DNA of 64,000 nt from JAJFGI01 sp036397065 (GCA_036397065.1 DASWJP010000109.1:1-64000); one strand, 5' to 3'; shown: positions 35,107 through 43,966, counted from the stretch's first letter. The notes: generated by a model from the sequence alone, not told the origin. Numbers and translations: made by a program.

Positions 35107-36357
35107 TCAAGTGTCATTCGGAGGAGCGCCCAGTCGCGTGAAGCAATTCGGACTTTCGGGTGCCTCGATTCGATCGACCCGGCGCACGTAGAGCGCGGCC
35201 GCGAATCCCATCAGCGACGAAAACAGCATCATGCTCAAGAGCGGATAAACCCCGTACTCTTCGGACATGAGGGCGCCGGTCATCGAGGACATCACGGCGC
35301 CGCCCCCGACCGTGAGCGCCCCCGAAAGCCCGGCGGCACTGCCCGCGAGCCTGGGCCGCAGCGACATGACGCCGGAATTGCTGCTGGGCATGGTGAGGCC
35401 GTTGCCGATGCCGACACACATGCACGCCCCAAAGAGCGTGAGGACATGCACAACGCCGCTCAGAAACAGCACCAGACCGACGACGAGCCCGGTGCAGGCC
35501 ACGATCCGGCCGGCGATTATCATCGTGGTGAGCGGATACCGCCGCGAATAGCGGCCGGACAGAAAGCTGCCCAGAAAGAAGCCGGCCGTTATGGTTCCCA
35601 TATAGAAACCGAGGGTGGCGGACGATAGTCCGAACATCGTCGTGGCGACCAGGGGAACACCGCTCATGAAGACGTAGAAGGCGCCCACCGAAAACGCCAT
35701 GCACAGCGCATAGCCCCAGAACCGGCGTGACTGGACAAGCTCCGGATAGCTCCGGAACTGCTCGGCAAATGTCGCGGACGGCGTTTTGTTCGTTTCGCCC
35801 AGATCGATCCAGCACAGGCAGAAAATCGCGGCGCCCACGCCCGCAAAGGCAACGAAGCTCGCGCGCCAGCCAAACAGGTCATCCAAGATTCCGCCGAACA
35901 TGGGCCCCAGCATCGGCGCGACCGACCAGGCCATGGCGAGATAGCCAAGCAGGCTTGCCGCATCCTGTGCGGGCACCATGTCCCGGACCACGGCATTCGA
36001 GATCACCCAGCCGGAAACGATCGCGCCTTGCAGAAGTCGAAAGAACAGGAACGTCCAGATATCGCTGGCCAGCATGCAGCCGAGCGATGCGAGAACGAAA
36101 ATCACCAGCCCCGCCAGAATCACAGGCCGTCGTCCGAACCGGTCCGACACGGGCCCCATGATGAGCTGCAACACCGCCGTCATGCCCGCATAGCCGGCAA
36201 TCGACAGGTTTACGAGCGCGTAGTCGGCCTGAAACTCCGCCGCAATGTTTGCAAGCGAGGCCACAAACATATTGAGCGTCACCACGGAAAGCCCGGAGAG
36301 CAGGATCAGGGTGATCAATCTCGGCGGCGTCGTGGCGGAATTTAGCATGGATCCCAT
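35107..36357 (-). CDS. Bcr/CflA-type MFS drug efflux transporter
   Basis: The ~416-residue protein has 12 predicted membrane helices. After the second helix it has the MFS motif A as MGPVSDRFGRRPVILAG. LLQGAIVSGWVISNAVVRD and GYLAMAWSVAPMLGPMFGG match the Bcr/CflA drug:H+ antiporter subfamily. Two nearby ATGs (36357 and 36348) are possible starts. The frame open further upstream runs through a terminator hairpin and is not coding. A 15-codon leader ORF and intrinsic terminator precede it, suggesting inducible attenuation. Substrate unknown. Confidence 0.88.
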   Translation of the reverse strand: MGSMLNSATTPPRLITLILLSGLSVVTLNMFVASLANIAAEFQADYALVNLSIAGYAGMTAVLQLIMGPVSDRFGRRPVILAGLVIFVLASLGCMLASDIWTFLFFRLLQGAIVSGWVISNAVVRDMVPAQDAASLLGYLAMAWSVAPMLGPMFGGILDDLFGWRASFVAFAGVGAAIFCLCWIDLGETNKTPSATFAEQFRSYPELVQSRRFWGYALCMAFSVGAFYVFMSGVPLVATTMFGLSSATLGFYMGTITAGFFLGSFLSGRYSRRYPLTTMIIAGRIVACTGLVVGLVLFLSGVVHVLTLFGACMCVGIGNGLTMPSSNSGVMSLRPRLAGSAAGLSGALTVGGGAVMSSMTGALMSEEYGVYPLLSMMLFSSLMGFAAALYVRRVDRIEAPESPNCFTRLGAPPNDT

Positions 36358-36395
36358 TCGGTGCGGGTACGCCCGGCAAAAACAACATTGAACAC

Positions 36396-36421
36396 AAAAA
36401 AACCCCCGAACATGTCGGGGG
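36396..36421 (-). terminator. Intrinsic terminator upstream of the MFS gene (attenuator)
   Basis: On the minus strand CCCCCGA-CATGT-TCGGGGG (36421 down to 36403) is followed by seven T residues (36402-36396). It lies between the leader ORF and the MFS start, about 39 bp before the gene, so it would stop transcription before the pump unless prevented. Confidence 0.9.
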
Positions 36422-36448
36422 CGCACGGGGGTATCGGTATGGTGTCCG

Positions 36449-36496
36449 TTACCGGCCCAAGCGCCATTCTCCCGCCACGATCATCGTCAATTTCAT
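36449..36496 (-). CDS. Putative 15-residue leader peptide of the MFS gene
   Basis: A short ORF encodes MKLTMIVAGEWRLGR. It has a GAGGAG ribosome site (36506-36511) nine bases before its ATG, which is stronger than the site of the MFS gene itself. It ends 28 bases before the terminator stem. A smaller stem CGGTA/TACCG overlaps its stop codon and could be the alternative pairing. This arrangement is that of ribosome-stalling attenuation, as known for antibiotic-induced resistance genes. No experimental support is available from sequence. Confidence 0.6.
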   Translation of the reverse strand: MKLTMIVAGEWRLGR

Positions 36497-36525
36497 ATCG
36501 AAATTCTCCTCAATGTGCCGATCAC

Positions 36526-36554
36526 ACGCTAAGTGCGATGCCGGAAGGCGTCAA
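36526..36554 (-). promoter_or_regulatory. Putative promoter of the leader ORF-MFS unit
   Basis: TTGACG (36554-36549) and TAGCGT (36531-36526) are 17 bp apart on the minus strand, about 30 bp before the leader ORF. The -35 match is good and the -10 match is poor. Between this and soeB (36662) I see nothing further. Confidence 0.4.
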
Positions 36555-36661
36555 TAGCCGTGTCGCCTGCCGAGGGTGAAACCGATTGTTCGGGGTGGTT
36601 AGGTATCTGCATTGGAGACACCGCCTCGGCTCAAACCCAGCCGTTTTCGTGCAGCATTAAC

Positions 36662-37405
36662 CTAGCGGGAAAAGATGCGGTCGACCCAGCGGGCGATGGC
36701 GCCGGCTTCGTCGGTCACCACCGGCTGCAGGGCGGCACCGGCGATCTGGTCCATGCGGGTGCGCGGCCGTGGCGGCAGGTACTTGTTGACCGGGCGGCAG
36801 CCTTGTTCGGGCATCAGGTCGTAACCGCCGCGGGCGCGTACCAGGTGGCTGACATCGGAGTCCGGATCGCCCAGATCGCCGAAGCTTCGCGCGCCCGTGG
36901 GACAGGCGGAGACGCACGCCGGCACCCGGCTTTCCGGCGGCAGGTTCTCGTTATAGATCTTGTCGACGCACAGGGTGCATTTCTTCATCACCCCGGCATC
37001 CTCGTCGTATTCCCGGGCGCCGTAGGGACAGGCCCACGAACACAGCTTGCAACCGATGCACATATCCGCATCCACCAGCACGATGCCGTCCTCGGCGCGT
37101 TTGTAGGAGGCGCCGGTCGGGCAGACGGTGACGCACGGCGCATCGTCGCAGTGCAGGCAGCTTTTCGGAAAATGCACGGTGCACGAGTCGCCACCACCAT
37201 CCACAACTTCATAGCTGTGGATGCGGTTGAACCACACGCCCGTTGGATTGGCGCCGTACGGGTCGTGGTCGGTCAGCGGCGCCGAATGACCGCCGGCATT
37301 CCATTCCTTGCAGTTGACCGCGCAGGCGTGACAGCCGACGCAAATGTCCAGGTCGATGACCAGGCCCAGCTTCTTCTTCGGCGCGACGGCCGGCAGGGAG
37401 GTCAT
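36662..37405 (-). CDS. soeB: Iron-sulphur subunit of SoeAB-like molybdoenzyme
   Basis: The 247-residue protein has four ferredoxin-like cysteine groups: CVGCHACAVNCKEWN, CLHCDDAPCVTVCPTGA, CIGCKLCSWACPYGAR and a fourth split between CTLC and CVSACPTGA. It resembles the DmsB/PhsB/SoeB electron-transfer subunits that carry four 4Fe-4S clusters. The ATG at 37405 overlaps the stop of the catalytic subunit gene. No signal peptide is present. A SoeC-type membrane partner is not found downstream: the next gene is a transporter on the same strand with its own leader. Confidence 0.88.
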   Translation of the reverse strand: MTSLPAVAPKKKLGLVIDLDICVGCHACAVNCKEWNAGGHSAPLTDHDPYGANPTGVWFNRIHSYEVVDGGGDSCTVHFPKSCLHCDDAPCVTVCPTGASYKRAEDGIVLVDADMCIGCKLCSWACPYGAREYDEDAGVMKKCTLCVDKIYNENLPPESRVPACVSACPTGARSFGDLGDPDSDVSHLVRARGGYDLMPEQGCRPVNKYLPPRPRTRMDQIAGAALQPVVTDEAGAIARWVDRIFSR

Positions 37406-40400
37406 GGGACCGGACCTTTTGCCGGTTTGCCGATGCGGTTGCCATGGCCCGGCCGCACGCCGCTCCCCGACGCGGCATGTTCGCGCCGGTTGCCCACCCA
37501 TTCGAGATGCGTATCGGCGCCCCCGCCTGTTGGTCGGCGGTCGAATGCGGCACCATAGCGCAAGACCGCGGGTGCCGGCGGTTGTGCCGGTGCGGGCGGT
37601 ATGGATGCGAACTGCGGTGCAGTTTCGCCCACCTCGGCGGGCAGGCATTTTTCCAGGCGCACCCGCAGGTCGTACCAGGCGGCTTGGCCGGTCACCGGAT
37701 CGGCATTGGCATAGCGGTGGCCATCGGCGCGCGCCGGCAGCAACTCGGAGATGATGTGGTTCAGCAGGAAACCCTTGCTGGCTTCCGGTGCATCCGTATC
37801 CAGGCCCCAGGTGCCCCGGCGTTTGCCGATGGCATTCCAGGTCCACACCGTATCCGGATTGACCCCGTGCAGACGCTTGATCTGCGCCTTCACCCGGCCA
37901 TGGGGCGAGATAATCCAGGCCCAATCGTCGTCGTTTAACTCCAATCGCGCCGCCGTGCCGGCATGGACGAACAGGCGGTTGCGCGCGGTGATCTGGCGCA
38001 GCCAGGCGTTCTGCCCGCCCCAGCTGTGATACATGTGCATCGGCCGCTGGGTCACCGCGTGCAAGGGAAAGTCCTGGCCGGCGAAGGCTGCTTCCTCGAA
38101 CGGCGGATACCAGATGGGTAGCGGATCGAAGGCGTGTTCGATGCGGGGCCGCAGGGCATCGGGCGGCTGCACCTCGCCATGGCCTTGCGCGGCCAGGCGG
38201 AATTTCTGCAAGGGCTCGGAATAGAGCTGCAGGACGATGGGATCGGCATTCGGGATCCAGCCCATGCTCTGCGCATAGTCCAGATAGGCCCGGTTGGCGT
38301 GCTTGAAATAGATCTGCTCCGCCGGCAGGTGGTGCTGCCAGAAACCGCCGTTGCCGATGTAGCGTTGCAGTTGATCCGGATTCGGCGCGCCGCGCCCATG
38401 GCTGTCGCCATCGCCGCGCCAGCCGGCCAGGGGACCGATGCTCGGCGCCCGCTCGTGATTGACCATGTAGTCGGCATAGCCGCCGGGGAACGATGCGGTG
38501 CCATCCTCCTTGGCAAAGCCCGGCAGGCCCAGGCGCGCGCCCAGGTCGATCAGCACATCCTGGAACGGCCGCACGTCCCGGTCCGGCTTGACCACCGGCT
38601 GGCGAATGGCATCCGCCGGCCCCTCGGCGCTGCAAATCGGCCGGTCGAGCAGGGAGATGCAATCCCAGCGCTCCAGATAGGTGGTATCCGGCAGCACCAG
38701 ATCGGCGTAGGCCACCGTCTCGGACGCATAGGCATCCGAATAGATGATCCTGGGAATCCGGTATGTGCCGTCCGCCCGCTTGCCGGTGAGGTAGCGCAAC
38801 GTCTCGGGCACGTTCATGGCGCTGTTCCAGCCCATGTTGGCCATGTACAGGAACAGGACGTCGATGGGATAGGGATCGCCGGCCCAGGCATTGTGGATGA
38901 CCATCTGCATCATGCCGTGGGCCGCCAGCGGGTATTCCCAACTGAACGCCTTGTCGATGCGCTTGGGCGTGCCGTCGGCGGCGACCAGCAGATCCTCCGG
39001 CCCGGTGGGAAAGCCCAGCGGCATACCGTCGAGCGGCGTATTCGGGGCAACCGTGTGCCCGGACGGCTTGGGCCCCGGCGGGCACGGGCGCGGGAACGGT
39101 GGCTTGAAGCGGAAGCCGCCGGGCACATCGATGGCGCCGAGCAGCATCTGCAACAAGTGAATCATGCGGCAGGTGTGAAAGCCATTGGAATGGGCCGAGA
39201 TGCCGCGCATGGCGTGCATGGCCACCGGGCGGCCGGCCATGGTCTCGTGGCGCCGGCCGGCCGTATCGGTCCACGGCACCGGCAGATCCACCGTTTGGCG
39301 AAAGGCGGCATGGGCGATCTCGGCGGCGATGCGGCGAATCTGCGCCGCCGGAATGCCGGTGACCGCCGCCGCCGTATCGGGCGCATAGTCGCTGGAGAGG
39401 AAACGCGCCGCCATCAACTGGAAGGCCGGCACCGCCCGGCGGCCGTTGGGCAGCTCGCAGGCACCCACCAGGCGCGGCGCCGCATCCGCATCGGAGGCGC
39501 GGCGCACCGCCTGCTTGGCGCCATCGAAGCACAAGGGCTCGCCCTCGGCGCTGCGGGCGATGCGCCCGTCCTGTGCCTCACCCGGCGCCTGAATCACCAG
39601 CCAGTGCGCATTGGTGTAGCGGGCCAGATAGTCCCAATCGATCTGCTCGGCGCGCAGCAATTCGTGTATCAGCGCAGCAACGAACAGGCCGTCGGTGCCG
39701 GGGCGGATGCCGATCCACTCGTCGGCGATGGCGGAATATCCGGTGCGGGTCGGATTGATCGAGACCACCTTCGCGTTGCCGCGGGTCTTCAGGCGGCCCA
39801 AGCCCATCTTGATCGGATTCGAATCATGATCCTCGGCCACGCCGAAGAGCATCAGATACCGGGTATGCTCCCAATCCGGCTCGCCGAACTCCCAGAACGA
39901 GCCGCCGATGGTATAAAGGCCCGCGGCCGCCATGTTGACCGAACAGAAGCCACCATGGGCGGCATAGTTCGGCGTGCCGAATTGCTTGGCCCACCAGCCG
40001 GTCAGGGATTGGGATTGATCGCGCCCGGTGAAGAAGGCCAGCTTTTTCGGATCGGTGCGGCGAACCTCGCCAAGCCAATCGGCGGCGGTTGCCAGGGCCT
40101 CGTCCCATTCGATTTCGCGAAATTGCCCGGCACCCCGCTCGCCGACCCGCAGCAACGGCTTGCGCAGCCGCGCCGGCGAGGTGTGCTGCATGATCCCGGC
40201 GGAACCCTTGGCGCACAGCACCCCGCGGTTGATTGGGTGATCAGGATTGCCCTCGATATAGCGGACCTGATCGCCCTGCAGGTGCACGCGGATGCCACAC
40301 CGGCAGGCGCACATGTAGCAAGTGGTGCATTTCACCTGGTCCGCCACCTTGGGCGAAGTTTCGACCCGCCGCTTCTGGCTTGGCCGTGTGCCGCTGGATT

Positions 40401-40407
40401 GAGACAC
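37402..40407 (-). CDS. soeA: Molybdopterin catalytic subunit, SoeA-like (probable sulfite dehydrogenase)
   Basis: The 1001-residue DMSO-reductase-superfamily protein has an N-terminal 4Fe-4S motif CYMCACRCG (Cys30, Cys33, Cys37) with Cys65 in VLCAKGSAG. Cofactor motifs include FGVAEDHDSNPIKMGLGRLK, IGIRPGTDGLFVAALIHELL and, near the C-terminus, SWGGQNAWLRQITARNRLFV. The lack of a Tat signal fits the cytoplasmic SoeABC sulfite dehydrogenases. The proline-rich C-terminal tail (PPAPAQPPAPAV) is also unusual for other subfamilies. Polysulfide or thiosulfate-type enzymes remain alternatives. soeB follows with a four-base overlap. Confidence 0.8.
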   Translation of the reverse strand: MSQSSGTRPSQKRRVETSPKVADQVKCTTCYMCACRCGIRVHLQGDQVRYIEGNPDHPINRGVLCAKGSAGIMQHTSPARLRKPLLRVGERGAGQFREIEWDEALATAADWLGEVRRTDPKKLAFFTGRDQSQSLTGWWAKQFGTPNYAAHGGFCSVNMAAAGLYTIGGSFWEFGEPDWEHTRYLMLFGVAEDHDSNPIKMGLGRLKTRGNAKVVSINPTRTGYSAIADEWIGIRPGTDGLFVAALIHELLRAEQIDWDYLARYTNAHWLVIQAPGEAQDGRIARSAEGEPLCFDGAKQAVRRASDADAAPRLVGACELPNGRRAVPAFQLMAARFLSSDYAPDTAAAVTGIPAAQIRRIAAEIAHAAFRQTVDLPVPWTDTAGRRHETMAGRPVAMHAMRGISAHSNGFHTCRMIHLLQMLLGAIDVPGGFRFKPPFPRPCPPGPKPSGHTVAPNTPLDGMPLGFPTGPEDLLVAADGTPKRIDKAFSWEYPLAAHGMMQMVIHNAWAGDPYPIDVLFLYMANMGWNSAMNVPETLRYLTGKRADGTYRIPRIIYSDAYASETVAYADLVLPDTTYLERWDCISLLDRPICSAEGPADAIRQPVVKPDRDVRPFQDVLIDLGARLGLPGFAKEDGTASFPGGYADYMVNHERAPSIGPLAGWRGDGDSHGRGAPNPDQLQRYIGNGGFWQHHLPAEQIYFKHANRAYLDYAQSMGWIPNADPIVLQLYSEPLQKFRLAAQGHGEVQPPDALRPRIEHAFDPLPIWYPPFEEAAFAGQDFPLHAVTQRPMHMYHSWGGQNAWLRQITARNRLFVHAGTAARLELNDDDWAWIISPHGRVKAQIKRLHGVNPDTVWTWNAIGKRRGTWGLDTDAPEASKGFLLNHIISELLPARADGHRYANADPVTGQAAWYDLRVRLEKCLPAEVGETAPQFASIPPAPAQPPAPAVLRYGAAFDRRPTGGGADTHLEWVGNRREHAASGSGVRPGHGNRIGKPAKGPVP

Positions 40408-40447
40408 TCAGGGAGTCCCTGTTCTGCAAACGCGCGTCTGGGTGGAT

Positions 40448-40865
40448 TTATAGCTCGGTGGGCGGCTCATCATCCACTTCGACACGCGCCGCGGCAAGCG
40501 CCCGATCGATCAAGGCATCGGCAGAGCCAAGATGATGGGCCGGATCCTTGAGTTTCGCCCAATCGGACGTGGCCGCCGCCCGCCATGCGGATTTCGACCA
40601 CGTCCGATTGGGCGAGCAGGATCAGATCCCCGGCCATCTTGCCCAAACCATCGGTGAGCATGGCAATCCATCCGGCGATCTCGGCCAAGCCATCCCGTTG
40701 CGTATGCCAAGGCATCGGCGGTATGGGCAGATCGAGCAAGTCGGCCAGGGCCACCTCGACCGCCAGCATCGCCCGAATCTGCGCCTCGGCCGAAAACAGG
40801 CTGGCGACTTCCTCGTCGCCGAACAGACCGGAATGAAAGGGGTGTTCGAAGGGCGCGCCGCTCAT
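40448..40865 (-). pseudogene. pcaB: Remnant of pcaB (3-carboxy-cis,cis-muconate cycloisomerase)
   Basis: A 418 bp relic keeps three pieces of the ~350-450-residue PcaB family. They are the N-terminus (HPFHSGLFGDEEVASLFS and RAMLAVEVALADL), a middle part (PMPWHTQRDGLAEIAGW, GKMAGDLILLAQSDVVEI), and a C-terminus in another frame (DPAHHLGSADALIDRALAAA). The catalytic core, including the GSSxMPxKxNP loop, is gone, and the frame shifts at an inverted repeat. It follows pcaF by 11 bp on the same strand. The family assignment rests on my reading of these fragments. Confidence 0.75.
40556..40614. repeat. Perfect 17 bp inverted repeat at the pcaB deletion junction
   Basis: CGCCCAATCGGACGTGG (40556-40572) and its exact reverse complement (40598-40614) flank a 25 bp spacer. 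One arm is native pcaB coding sequence (LAQSDVV). The other lies exactly where the reading frame breaks into the C-terminal piece. This looks like a template-switch foldback formed along with the deletion. Confidence 0.85.
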
Positions 40866-40875
40866 GGGGCGCAGT

Positions 40876-42081
40876 CTAGACCGCTTCGAGGGCCACGGCG
40901 ATCCCTTGTCCGACACCGATGCACATAGCGGCGATGGCCCGCGTGCCGCCGGTCTCCACCAACTGAAGCGCCGCCGTGCCGGTGATGCGGGCCCCGGACA
41001 TGCCCAGGGGATGGCCCAGGGCGATGGCGCCACCGTTGGCGTTGACGTGGGCGGCATCGTCGGCGATGCCCAGTTCGCGCAAGGTGGCCAAAGCCTGGCT
41101 GGCAAAGGCCTCGTTCAACTCCATCACATCGAAATCCACGGGCGAAAGCCTTAGCCGGGCGCACAGCTTCTGGCTCGCCGGGGCCGGGCCGATGCCCATG
41201 ATCCGCGGTGCGACTCCCGCCGTGGCGCCGCCCAGAATGCGGGCCATGGGGGTCAGGCCATGGCGCTTGGCTGCCGCCGCCGAAGCGACGATCAACGCCG
41301 CCGCCCCGTCATTGACGCCGGAGGCATTCCCCGCTGTGACGGTGCCGCCGTCACGGAATGGCGTCGGCAGCTTGGCCAGCGCCGCCACTGTGGCCGTCGG
41401 TCGCGGATGCTCGTCGCGGTCCACAACGATGGGATCGCCCTTGCGCTGGGCCACCGAGACCGGGGTGATTTCCTTGGCCAGGCGCCCGTTGTCCATGGCC
41501 TGGCCCGCCCGTTGTTGCGAGCGCACGGCGAAGGCGTCCTGATCCGGCCGGCTGATACGGAAGTCCTCGGCCACGTTCTCCGCCGTCTCGGGCATGGAGT
41601 CGACACCGTACATCTGCCGCATCACCGGATTGATGAGGCGCCAGCCGATGGTCGTATCCTCCATGATCGCTGCGCGCGAGAAGGCCGCCTCGGCCTTGGA
41701 CACCACGAAGGGCGCCCGCGACATGCTCTCGACGCCGCCGGCGATCAGCAAATCCGCCTCGCCGGCGCGGATCGCCCGCGCCGCCGTAACCACCGCATCC
41801 ATGCCGGAGCCGCACAGGCGATTGATGGTGCTCCCGGAGATGCTGTGCGGCAGGCCGGCGAGCAGCAGGCTCATGCGGGCGACGTTGCGGTTGTCCTCGC
41901 CCGCCTGATTGGCACAGCCCAGGATGACATCGTCCACCGCCTCCCAATCGACGCGGCCGTTCCGCTGCATGAGCGCACGCAAGGGAATGGCGCCCAGATC
42001 GTCGGTGCGCACCGTAGACAGCGCACCGGCGAAGCGGCCGATCGGCGTGCGGATATAATCGCAGATGAAGGCTTCAGCCAT
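40876..42081 (-). CDS. pcaF: 3-oxoadipyl-CoA thiolase
   Basis: The 401-residue thiolase cleaves beta-ketoadipyl-CoA to succinyl-CoA and acetyl-CoA. The catalytic Cys is in TINRLCGSGMDAVV (about residue 90). The His and second Cys are in NANGGAIALGHPLGMSGAR and CIGVGQGIAVALE, with NEAFASQAL before them. The N-terminal YIRTPIGRFAGALS is typical of PcaF rather than other acetyltransferases. It overlaps the pcaJ stop by 8 bp in a pcaI-pcaJ-pcaF operon. Confidence 0.9.
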   Translation of the reverse strand: MAEAFICDYIRTPIGRFAGALSTVRTDDLGAIPLRALMQRNGRVDWEAVDDVILGCANQAGEDNRNVARMSLLLAGLPHSISGSTINRLCGSGMDAVVTAARAIRAGEADLLIAGGVESMSRAPFVVSKAEAAFSRAAIMEDTTIGWRLINPVMRQMYGVDSMPETAENVAEDFRISRPDQDAFAVRSQQRAGQAMDNGRLAKEITPVSVAQRKGDPIVVDRDEHPRPTATVAALAKLPTPFRDGGTVTAGNASGVNDGAAALIVASAAAAKRHGLTPMARILGGATAGVAPRIMGIGPAPASQKLCARLRLSPVDFDVMELNEAFASQALATLRELGIADDAAHVNANGGAIALGHPLGMSGARITGTAALQLVETGGTRAIAAMCIGVGQGIAVALEAV

Positions 42082-42877
42082 TCCCGGTCTCACCTTTGGT
42101 TTGCTTCGATTGACCCCGGTGCGCGACATCCGTGCGAGCCTGCAGATCGCGCAGCACCTTTAATTCCTGTTTGGCCGGCGGCGGCGTTTCGGCCACTCGA
42201 CCGGCGAATTTTACCGGCCAGCCGACGGTCTCGCGCACCTGATCCCGGGTGACGCCGGGGTGCAGGGAGACGACGGTAAATTCCTTGCTCTCCGCGTCCG
42301 GCTCCCACACGGCAAGATCGGTGATCAGCTTGGTCGGTCCCTTGGTGCGAACGCCGTGCCGGGCCCGGTCATCGCCGCCGCGGCCGTGGCCCATGGAGGT
42401 CACGAAATCGATCTTCTCGACGAACCCGCGATTGGTTTGCTTCATAGTGATGAAAATCTCGCCGCACGATGTGGCGATTTCCGGGGCGCCGCCGCCGCCG
42501 GGCAGACGCACCTTGGGTTTGGCATAGGGGCCGACAACCGTGGTGTTGATGTTGCCGAACTTGTCGAGCTGTGCCGCGCCGAGAAAGCCAATGGTGATGC
42601 GCCCGCCTTGCAGCCAATAGCGAAACATTTCGGCCACCGGCACGGTGGTGACAGCGGTATCGCACAGCTCGCCATCGCCGATCGACAGCGGCAGGATATC
42701 CGGCTTGGTGCCGATGGTCCCCGATTCATAGATGAGAGTGAGATCGGGCGCGTGCGTCAACCGGGCGAGGTTGCAGGCGGCGGACGGCGCGCCGATGCCG
42801 ACGAAACATACATCGTCGTTCTTCAGCAGCCGCGCCGCGGCGACGATCATCATCTCGTTGGCGGTGTAGCCGCTCAT
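42074..42877 (-). CDS. pcaJ: 3-oxoadipate CoA-transferase subunit B (CatJ/GctB type)
   Basis: The 267-residue class I CoA-transferase beta chain carries the catalytic Glu in LTLIYESGTIGT (about residue 50). FVGIGAPSAACNLARLTHA, a GxGGAPEIA-type segment GGGGAPEIATSCGEIFIT and HPGVTRDQVRETVGW are family features. By length and motif it belongs to the CatIJ/glutaconate CoA-transferase branch, not the shorter PcaIJ of Pseudomonas putida. Its ATG overlaps the pcaI stop. The substrate is inferred from pcaF and the pca remnants beside it. Confidence 0.85.
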   Translation of the reverse strand: MSGYTANEMMIVAAARLLKNDDVCFVGIGAPSAACNLARLTHAPDLTLIYESGTIGTKPDILPLSIGDGELCDTAVTTVPVAEMFRYWLQGGRITIGFLGAAQLDKFGNINTTVVGPYAKPKVRLPGGGGAPEIATSCGEIFITMKQTNRGFVEKIDFVTSMGHGRGGDDRARHGVRTKGPTKLITDLAVWEPDAESKEFTVVSLHPGVTRDQVRETVGWPVKFAGRVAETPPPAKQELKVLRDLQARTDVAHRGQSKQTKGETGNG

Positions 42878-43734
42878 CGCTCGCCCCTGCCGCTGGCCGC
42901 GATCCGGCGGGCAAAGACCTCGGGGCCGGCCTTGATCACGTGTTCGTCCATCCAGGCGAGAAAGCGATCGCGGTCCGCCGAAATCTCGTCCCATTCCAGG
43001 TACGCGGCATTGTCCCGCATGTAGTAGCCGTGCGCATACGAGGGATGCGCGCCGCCGGGCACGGCAACGATGGCGGAAACCGTCCAGTGCGGCAGGATGC
43101 AGGCATTCGTGTGCACGCCGGCGAAATCCTCGACAACTTCTTCGACCGTAACGATCGACCGCTTGGCGGCCAAGACAACCTCCTTCTGTGCCCCGGTGAT
43201 GCCCTCGATCAGCACGTCGCCGCGCTGGTTCGCCTTTTGCGCGTGAATGATGCCGACATCGGGAGTCAGGGCCGGAACCGCCGCCAGATGTTCCCCCGTG
43301 AACGGGCAGATGATGGATTTGATGTTCGGGTTCACGTCCTTCAGCTCGGCGCCGATGTAGCCGCGGAAAATCGCGCAAGGCAGCCCCGCGGCACCGGCTT
43401 CGTAGGCATTGGCCATGGCGGCGTGGGAATGCTCCTCGATCTCGAGGGGATGCGGCCAGTCGTTTTCGACCGCATCGCGCAACCGGCGCAGCAGCCCGAC
43501 GCCGGGATTTCCGGCGAAGGAGAAGATCAGTTTCCGGGCGCAACCCATGCCGATCATCTGGTCGTAGATCAGATCCGGCGTCATGCGGATCAGGGTCAGG
43601 TCGCGGCGGCCCTGGCGGATGGTTTCGTGCGCCGCCGCATGGGGGATCAGATGGGTGAAGCCCTCCATGGCCACAGCATCGCCGTCATGGACGTAAGCCG
43701 CCACCGCCTCCCGAAGAGACATGAACGTCGCCAT
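42874..43734 (-). CDS. pcaI: 3-oxoadipate CoA-transferase subunit A (CatI/GctA type)
   Basis: The 286-residue alpha chain of the CoA-transferase has VHDGDAVAMEGFTHLIPHAA near the N-terminus, FSFAGNPGVGLLRRL, and a CoA-transferase core with ILPHWTVSAIVAVPGGAHPS. The ATG at 43734 lies within 5 bp of the pcaG remnant stop and gives the expected family length. A frame continuing upstream reads antisense to pcaG coding sequence and is rejected. It pairs with the next gene. Confidence 0.85.
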   Translation of the reverse strand: MATFMSLREAVAAYVHDGDAVAMEGFTHLIPHAAAHETIRQGRRDLTLIRMTPDLIYDQMIGMGCARKLIFSFAGNPGVGLLRRLRDAVENDWPHPLEIEEHSHAAMANAYEAGAAGLPCAIFRGYIGAELKDVNPNIKSIICPFTGEHLAAVPALTPDVGIIHAQKANQRGDVLIEGITGAQKEVVLAAKRSIVTVEEVVEDFAGVHTNACILPHWTVSAIVAVPGGAHPSYAHGYYMRDNAAYLEWDEISADRDRFLAWMDEHVIKAGPEVFARRIAASGRGER

Positions 43735-43738
43735 AGCC

Positions 43739-43966
43739 TTAGCCCCTGGGAACCCCTTGCGATCGGACGTCGAAGAATACGGTTTCCCGGTCGCCCTGCA
43801 TATGAATATCAAAGCGATAGGCAACCCCGGTGGCGGTGTCCTCGCGCCTGGCGATCAGCGTCTCCCGCCGCGCCTTGGGCACCGCGTTCCACACTGGGTC
43901 GGCGGCGTTGGCCGCCGCCTCGTCGGAGAAATAGAGGCGTGTATAGGCATGGCTCAACAGGCCGCC
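43739..43966 (-). pseudogene. pcaG: 3' remnant of pcaG (protocatechuate 3,4-dioxygenase alpha chain)
   Basis: About 75 codons in frame encode LLSHAYTRLYFSDEAAANAA, then VPKARRETLIARRED and YRFDIHMQGDRETVFFDV. This is the characteristic C-terminus of PcaG/PcaH-type intradiol dioxygenases. The 5' part, with most of the family length, is replaced by the end of an ABC transporter ATPase gene, so this is a truncated relic. It is followed by intact pcaI, as in full pca clusters. Confidence 0.8.

Noticed and set aside
36358..36426. N-terminal extension of the MFS protein from the first in-frame ATG
   Set aside because: This stretch is the terminator and its T tract, gives an unlikely Cys/Phe-rich peptide, and would place the first membrane helix too late.
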